From assembly GCA_034928535.1 (NCBI GenBank), contig JAYFOV010000029.1:10470-74469 (forward strand): a stretch of 64,000 bases of DNA, written 5' to 3'. Under the pieces are notes generated by a model that saw only the letters and a program-made list of their open reading frames with translations, was not told where the DNA came from and made no database searches. Position numbers and translations under genes: made by a program. The stretch is from CAXXOK01 sp001604115. Its GTDB lineage: Bacteria; Bacillota; Clostridia; Christensenellales; Aristaeellaceae. Below are positions 59,837 to 64,000 of this stretch, piece by piece; position 1 is the first letter of the stretch; each line of letters begins with the position of its first letter.

Positions 59837-62248
59837 ATGAATATGAAACGAAAACTGCTCGTCGCAGGTTTCCTGCTCCTGGCGGCGTTGCTGCTGGGCG
59901 GCGCGGCGTTGGCGGCGGATGATACTATCGTATGCAGCATGGAGGTTTCGCCAAGCACGCTTGCTGCGCCCGGCGAAGTATCGGTGACCATCACCATCTC
60001 CAATGCCAGCGAAACAGACATGAAGGACCCCCTCACGCTGTATAGCCCGACCAGCGAAGTGGTGTCGGATTTTGGCGAGAACGGCTCTGTCACGCTCAAA
60101 GCCGGGGAAGTCAAGACCTGGACGGGCAAATGGGATGTGAACCAACGCACGCTGGACAATGGACAGATCGTGTTTTTTATCAAGTATTTTACGTATAAGG
60201 CCAATGGGGAGCGCGAGGCACAAAGCCAGCCCATCCGTGGCAAGCTGAATGTGACCGAGGCCAAGAGCAATATCGAAATTAAGCGTACCATCAGTCCCGG
60301 TACCGCACGCTCCGGGCAGGCAGTGACCGTGCGTTATGATATCGCCAACACCGGCACGGTTTCTCTGAAGAATATCAGCATTACGGAGCACAAGGACATT
60401 GCCGCCAAGGCGGTGACCGTGGCGGAGGAGCTGAAGCCTGGCGAGTTGGCGCAGGTCAAGTTTCCTGTAACAATGGGCAAAAAGGATCTGACCAGTGCCG
60501 CGACCATCACCTATACTGTGGGCGATGATAAGGCCAAACAGACCCAGCATGTTGGAGAACAGAAGATTACCTATGGGGAAGCCGCGCTTACTGCGCTGCT
60601 CACCTCCAGCGCGCCGGGCGTGCAGATCAATGGCACCGTCACACTCAAGCTGGTGCTCAAAAACAGCGGCAGCGTGGATTATACGGACATCCGCGTAACG
60701 GATGCGACCTTAGGTGATGTGTTCACCAATCAGGAGTTGGCAGCCGGCGCATCCCTCACCCTGGAAAAAGAGATCACGCTAACCCAGAGCACGGATTATC
60801 AGTTTACGGTTGCGGCCATCGACAATACCGGCACCGAAGTATCGCTGCTGTCGGATGCCATTACCGTGCAGGCTGTGGATCCCAACAAGATGGTGCAGCT
60901 CAATGTCATCGCCGCGGCAGATCACACGGAGGTCTACACCCAGCCGGGCATCGTGCGCTTTACCGTCACGGTGGAAAACATCGGCGAAGTGGATGCTACG
61001 GACGTCACGCTATACCATGGCGGCGTGCGCATTTATACCTTCCCCACGATTCCGGCGGGGGAATCCCGCAAGCTCACCCGGGATGCGGCGCTGAGCATGG
61101 CAGGTAAATATCAGTTCACGGCCGTGAGCGTGGACGCCATGAAGATTTCCAATACCTTTGTGAGCAATGAGATCCAAATTGCATTTTCTGTGCCTACGCC
61201 GGCGCCGGCTACCGCCACCCCGCCGCTGGTGCCCACCAATGTGCCCACCTATGCCGCAGTCACGGTGCCTCCCATCAGCCATGCCAGCGTTGGCACGGTA
61301 CCCAAGATGATCCGCACCGTTTTTTATCCGCTGATGATTATCAGCATCATCCTGCTGGCAGGTTCGCTGGTGTTGCTGGGATTTGCCACCAAAAAGCGGC
61401 ACGAGCAAAAACGTGCCTCCGAGCTTGCACTGGATCATCTGGATCGCGCCAAGCGACGCGATTATGCGACCCCGGGCGACGAACCGCAGGCAGATACGGC
61501 CGTGCCGGAAGCCAAATCGACCCCCAAGGAGGCAACGCGCCCGGCAGCCAACACTGCGGCGGAGCCTGGGGATGATGTGGAATTGCCGCATATGAAATAT
61601 GTGCGCAACGCCCAGCAGCGCGGCAATGGCACCAAAGGGGAAAACTACGGCAAGACCGGGCTGCGCGATGCCGCAGCCAACCCGTCGGTTGAGGAAGATC
61701 TTTACCACACCTATGGCGGCGATCATGACCTACCGGAGCCCATTCCCAAACAGCGCGCCAACGTGCCTCCCGCCAAGCCCAAGGACTGGTCGGCCTATGC
61801 TAAGCGTCCCGACGCAAATGCAAAGCCCTCCATGGAGGAGCGGAACGCTGCTTATCAGCGACGCCCGGCGGATCCCTATGCGCAGGACGGCTATGCGGAA
61901 GCATACCGCCAACCGCAGGCAGCCGACCAGGATTATGCCGATGATCAGGCTTATGATCCCTATGCGGATTATGCTGATGCGGATGGCTACGCCGATGGCG
62001 TTACGTATGCGGATGACACGCTGGATGCTTTGACGGAAGATGGGTATGTGCAGGATCCCCTGGGGTATAATGATCCAAATGGGTATGCCGACGAACAATT
62101 TGGGGAGGATGGCACGGCCTATGATGACGGGGGAGATCCCTACACGGCAGGTGCAAGGGAGCCCTACCCTGACGGCAACGCTACACGCCGCGCAAAACAA
62201 GCCCAGCCAGGCAGCGCAGGCCGCACACGTCGCTCAGACCGCCGCTAA
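59837..62248 (+). CDS. Membrane-anchored CARDB-like multi-domain protein with acidic Tyr/Asp tail
   Basis: This 803-residue protein has a signal peptide (LLVAGFLLLAALLLGGAALA, cleaved ~27). Residues ~30-455 form four CARDB/DUF11-like beta domains (PGEVSVTITISNASE; SGQAVTVRYDIANTG; INGTVTLKLVLKNSGS; PGIVRFTVTVENIGE). A Pro/Thr linker and one membrane helix (~495-515, IISIILLAGSLVLLGFA) follow. The cytoplasmic tail (~520-803) is disordered, rich in Ala/Pro/Asp/Tyr, and ends in RRSDRR. The domain order suggests an extracellular sensor or scaffold linked to a cytoplasmic partner. The spacing to the ribosome binding site is abnormal. Confidence 0.8.
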   Translation: MNMKRKLLVAGFLLLAALLLGGAALAADDTIVCSMEVSPSTLAAPGEVSVTITISNASETDMKDPLTLYSPTSEVVSDFGENGSVTLKAGEVKTWTGKWDVNQRTLDNGQIVFFIKYFTYKANGEREAQSQPIRGKLNVTEAKSNIEIKRTISPGTARSGQAVTVRYDIANTGTVSLKNISITEHKDIAAKAVTVAEELKPGELAQVKFPVTMGKKDLTSAATITYTVGDDKAKQTQHVGEQKITYGEAALTALLTSSAPGVQINGTVTLKLVLKNSGSVDYTDIRVTDATLGDVFTNQELAAGASLTLEKEITLTQSTDYQFTVAAIDNTGTEVSLLSDAITVQAVDPNKMVQLNVIAAADHTEVYTQPGIVRFTVTVENIGEVDATDVTLYHGGVRIYTFPTIPAGESRKLTRDAALSMAGKYQFTAVSVDAMKISNTFVSNEIQIAFSVPTPAPATATPPLVPTNVPTYAAVTVPPISHASVGTVPKMIRTVFYPLMIISIILLAGSLVLLGFATKKRHEQKRASELALDHLDRAKRRDYATPGDEPQADTAVPEAKSTPKEATRPAANTAAEPGDDVELPHMKYVRNAQQRGNGTKGENYGKTGLRDAAANPSVEEDLYHTYGGDHDLPEPIPKQRANVPPAKPKDWSAYAKRPDANAKPSMEERNAAYQRRPADPYAQDGYAEAYRQPQAADQDYADDQAYDPYADYADADGYADGVTYADDTLDALTEDGYVQDPLGYNDPNGYADEQFGEDGTAYDDGGDPYTAGAREPYPDGNATRRAKQAQPGSAGRTRRSDRR

Positions 62249-62275
62249 GCGGTTCCCATTGATTCAATAAAGCAT

Positions 62276-62312
62276 AAACCGCCTGCGGGAAAACGCGCAG
62301 GCGGTTTTTCAG
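62276..62312 (+). terminator. Intrinsic terminator after the CARDB-like gene
   Basis: AAACCGCCTGCG and CGCAGGCGGTTT flank a nine-base loop and are followed by TTTC. It ends the preceding transcript. Confidence 0.85.
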
Positions 62313-62314
62313 AC

Positions 62315-62343
62315 TTGTTTTTCGGCCATTGGGCTTGTATAAT
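62315..62343 (+). promoter_or_regulatory. Promoter of the DUF2461 gene
   Basis: TTGTTT (62315-62320) and TATAAT (62338-62343) are 17 bases apart, 30 bases before the ATG; the -35 box is weak. Confidence 0.55.
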
Positions 62344-62373
62344 AGGGTTAATCCTGAAAGGAAGGTCACACAA

Positions 62374-63069
62374 ATGTTTACGGGTTTTCCCGAAGAGACG
62401 ATCCGCTTTTTTCTGGAGTTGCGCTTCCACAATGACGCCGCCTTTTTTAATGCCAATCGGCAGGTGTATGAGGATGTGGTGCGCAAACCTTTTTATGAAT
62501 TTATTGAAGCCATGGCGCCCACCATGCGCCAAGTCGCGGATGATTTGGATCTGCGTCCGGCCAAGTGTTTGGCCCGTATCCGGCGGGATACCCGTTTTTC
62601 CCGCGACAAAACCCCATACCGGGATCATATGTGGCTGCTGTTCCGCCGCGGTGGCGAAGAGCGGGCATTATCAGCCATGTATTGGTTTGAACTATCCCCG
62701 GATGTTGTGGAATGGGGGCTGGGGTTTTGGGATAACAACCGTCCAGCGATGGAAGCGCTTCGCAAACGCATGCGGGAAAAGCCGGAGGAAGTGGCCCGCG
62801 CGCTTGAGGATGCGCACATCCCGGATGCCGGGCTGGATCTCTACGGCGCGCGCTATGCCCGCATGGCTGTCCCGGCGCAACTGCCGCAGTCGCTACAAGA
62901 AATTTACCCCCTGAAGGAACTATACATCAAGCGCACCGGGGTGCCCCTGCGCACCGCCTACACAGCGGATATCGTAACGCAGTGCGCTGCGGATATGCTT
63001 CGGCTTAAGCCGGTGTATCAACTCCTGCGCAAAGCGGCGGATGATGGCATCGCGGCGCCGGAACCCTAG
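62374..63069 (+). CDS. DUF2461 family protein
   Basis: The ATG at 62374 (MFTGFPEETIRFFLEL) has AAAGGAAGG upstream; a longer reading overlaps the promoter. The 231-residue protein matches DUF2461: FFLELRFHNDAAFFN at the start, ARIRRDTRFSRDKTPYRDHMW and FELSPDVVEWGLGFW with the helical C-terminus (VPLRTAYTADIV). Function is unknown. Family members occur widely in bacteria and may bind nucleic acid or be part of stress responses. The next gene starts 75 bases later. Confidence 0.93.
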   Translation: MFTGFPEETIRFFLELRFHNDAAFFNANRQVYEDVVRKPFYEFIEAMAPTMRQVADDLDLRPAKCLARIRRDTRFSRDKTPYRDHMWLLFRRGGEERALSAMYWFELSPDVVEWGLGFWDNNRPAMEALRKRMREKPEEVARALEDAHIPDAGLDLYGARYARMAVPAQLPQSLQEIYPLKELYIKRTGVPLRTAYTADIVTQCAADMLRLKPVYQLLRKAADDGIAAPEP

Positions 63070-63144
63070 CAGGCACATGTCTGGAGAGGCCGAGCACCAT
63101 GCGCCGGACGCGAAAACGCGCCGGCTGGACCGAAAGGAGCATGT

Positions 63145-64000
63145 ATGAACCTCAAAGCCATGAAGAGCGGATCGGATGTACGCGGCATTGCAATTGGAGA
63201 CAACGCAACCCTGACCCCGGAGGCTGCCTTTACGCTGGGCGCAGCGTTTGCCCGTTTTGTTGCCCGGAAGGAAAACAAACCGTTGCACCGCATTACCATT
63301 GCACTGGGACGCGACAGCCGTATTTCCGGCCCTGCGCTGCTGGAGGCCACGGCCAAGGGAATCGCATCCACCGGTGCGGATGCGCAGGATTATGGCATGT
63401 GCACCACGCCATCGATGTATATGGCGATCATCACCGATGGCTTTTCGCCGGACGGCTCCATCATGATCACAGCCAGCCACCATCCTTGGCGGCTCAATGG
63501 GTTGAAGTTTTTCACCCGCGAGGGCGGGCTTGGATTCCACGAGCTGGACGATCTGCTCACCCTTGGGGAAAACTTGCCGACTGATGCACCCGCGCAGGCC
63601 GGTGCCGTAACGCAAAAACCTTTTTTAGAGCGCTATATTGCGCATTTGAGCGCGCTGATCATCCAAGGTGTGAACCCGGAGGTGTCCAAGCCGCTGCTTG
63701 GGCTGCATGTTGTGGTAGATGCGGGCAACGGCGCTGGGGGCTTTTACGCCAAAATGCTGGAGGATTTGGGCGCCTGGATCGAAGGCAGCCAGTTCCTGGA
63801 GCCGGACGGCCATTTCCCCAACCATGTGCCCAACCCGGAAAACGAAGAGGCCATGGCTTCCCTCTCCAAGGCTGTGAAACGGGTTCAGGCGGACCTGGGG
63901 GTCATTTTTGACGCCGACTGCGACCGGGCGGCCATCGTGGACCACACGGGGAAGGAGATCAACCGGAACCGCCTGATCGCCATGATCAGCGCGATCTTGC
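63145..64000 (+). CDS. Phosphohexomutase (phosphomannomutase/phosphoglucomutase), N-terminal part
   Basis: The frame runs on past the window end with at least 285 residues. The ATG at 63145 (MNLKAMKSGSDVRGIAI) is 5 bases after AAGGAG; an ATG at 63141 is only one base from it. The alpha-D-phosphohexomutase motifs are GSDVRGIA, IALGRDSRISG, the phosphoserine loop ITASHHPWRLNGLKF, and the metal loop VIFDADCDRAAI. Ser in TASHHP is the phosphorylated residue; the usual Asn after His is replaced by His. It would interconvert hexose-1- and -6-phosphates for NDP-sugar synthesis. Confidence 0.9.
   Translation, partial: MNLKAMKSGSDVRGIAIGDNATLTPEAAFTLGAAFARFVARKENKPLHRITIALGRDSRISGPALLEATAKGIASTGADAQDYGMCTTPSMYMAIITDGFSPDGSIMITASHHPWRLNGLKFFTREGGLGFHELDDLLTLGENLPTDAPAQAGAVTQKPFLERYIAHLSALIIQGVNPEVSKPLLGLHVVVDAGNGAGGFYAKMLEDLGAWIEGSQFLEPDGHFPNHVPNPENEEAMASLSKAVKRVQADLGVIFDADCDRAAIVDHTGKEINRNRLIAMISAIL

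Overview
The window looks like chromosome of a GC-rich, Gram-positive member of the Bacillota, class Clostridia, probably an uncultured gut-type lineage such as Christensenellales (the lineage is an inference). Supporting signs are strong AAGGAGG-type ribosome binding sites with ATG, GTG and TTG starts, a tyrosine T-box leader, a BMP-family nucleoside ABC importer, a family 51 penicillin-binding protein, PG_binding_1 cell-wall proteins and SdrD/Cna-B surface repeats. No 16S rRNA gene or other firm taxonomic marker is present.

Positions 1-8.9 kb are the right part of a siphovirus-type prophage, read on the + strand: capsid (cut by the window edge), a small peptidoglycan-binding protein, head-tail connectors, HK97 gp10-like protein, major tail protein, a drastically shortened tape-measure protein, distal tail protein, Gp37-like tail protein, a tail-tip/fibre-like protein, three small proteins, an NlpC/P60 endolysin and a holin. 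A hicAB toxin-antitoxin pair follows. The prophage stops at the 3' end of a tRNA-Lys(CTT) gene, a classic attachment position. The chaperones and most of the tape measure appear to be missing, so the element is probably defective.

Positions 9.2-37.1 kb are mostly housekeeping genes: a degenerate-receiver response regulator; exoA-yfcE-thioesterase; a membrane acyltransferase; a VOC protein; an aminotransferase-tyrS operon behind a Tyr T-box; a GT-C-like membrane protein; a nucleoside/BMP ABC importer (bmpA-nupOPQ) with an intrinsic terminator after the binding protein; a HAD phosphatase; a secreted peptidoglycan-binding protein; an orphan HPt protein; an esterase; a YgjP-like metallopeptidase; a GNAT protein; pyrophosphatase; a lipoprotein; a flavoprotein; a methyltransferase; uppP; a secreted metallo-beta-lactamase-fold protein; and a DegV protein.

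Positions 37-64 kb are dominated by cell-surface functions: a 2150-residue secreted protein with a long chain of SdrD_B/Cna-B domains but no sortase signal; a polysaccharide operon (sugar transferase with an odd cysteine-containing repeat tail, nucleotidyltransferase, galE) behind a structured leader; glmS; a D-2-hydroxyacid dehydrogenase; a second secreted peptidoglycan-binding paralogue; an unrecognised 805-residue coiled-coil protein; a bifunctional PBP; a CARDB-like membrane protein behind a possible translational switch; a DUF2461 protein; and the start of a phosphohexomutase. UppP, GlmS, GalE, the phosphohexomutase, the sugar transferase and the PBP together supply precursor synthesis, lipid-carrier recycling and polymerisation for the wall.

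Intergenic spaces between convergent genes often hold very long, near-perfect palindromes, three of them with arms of 21-25 bp.
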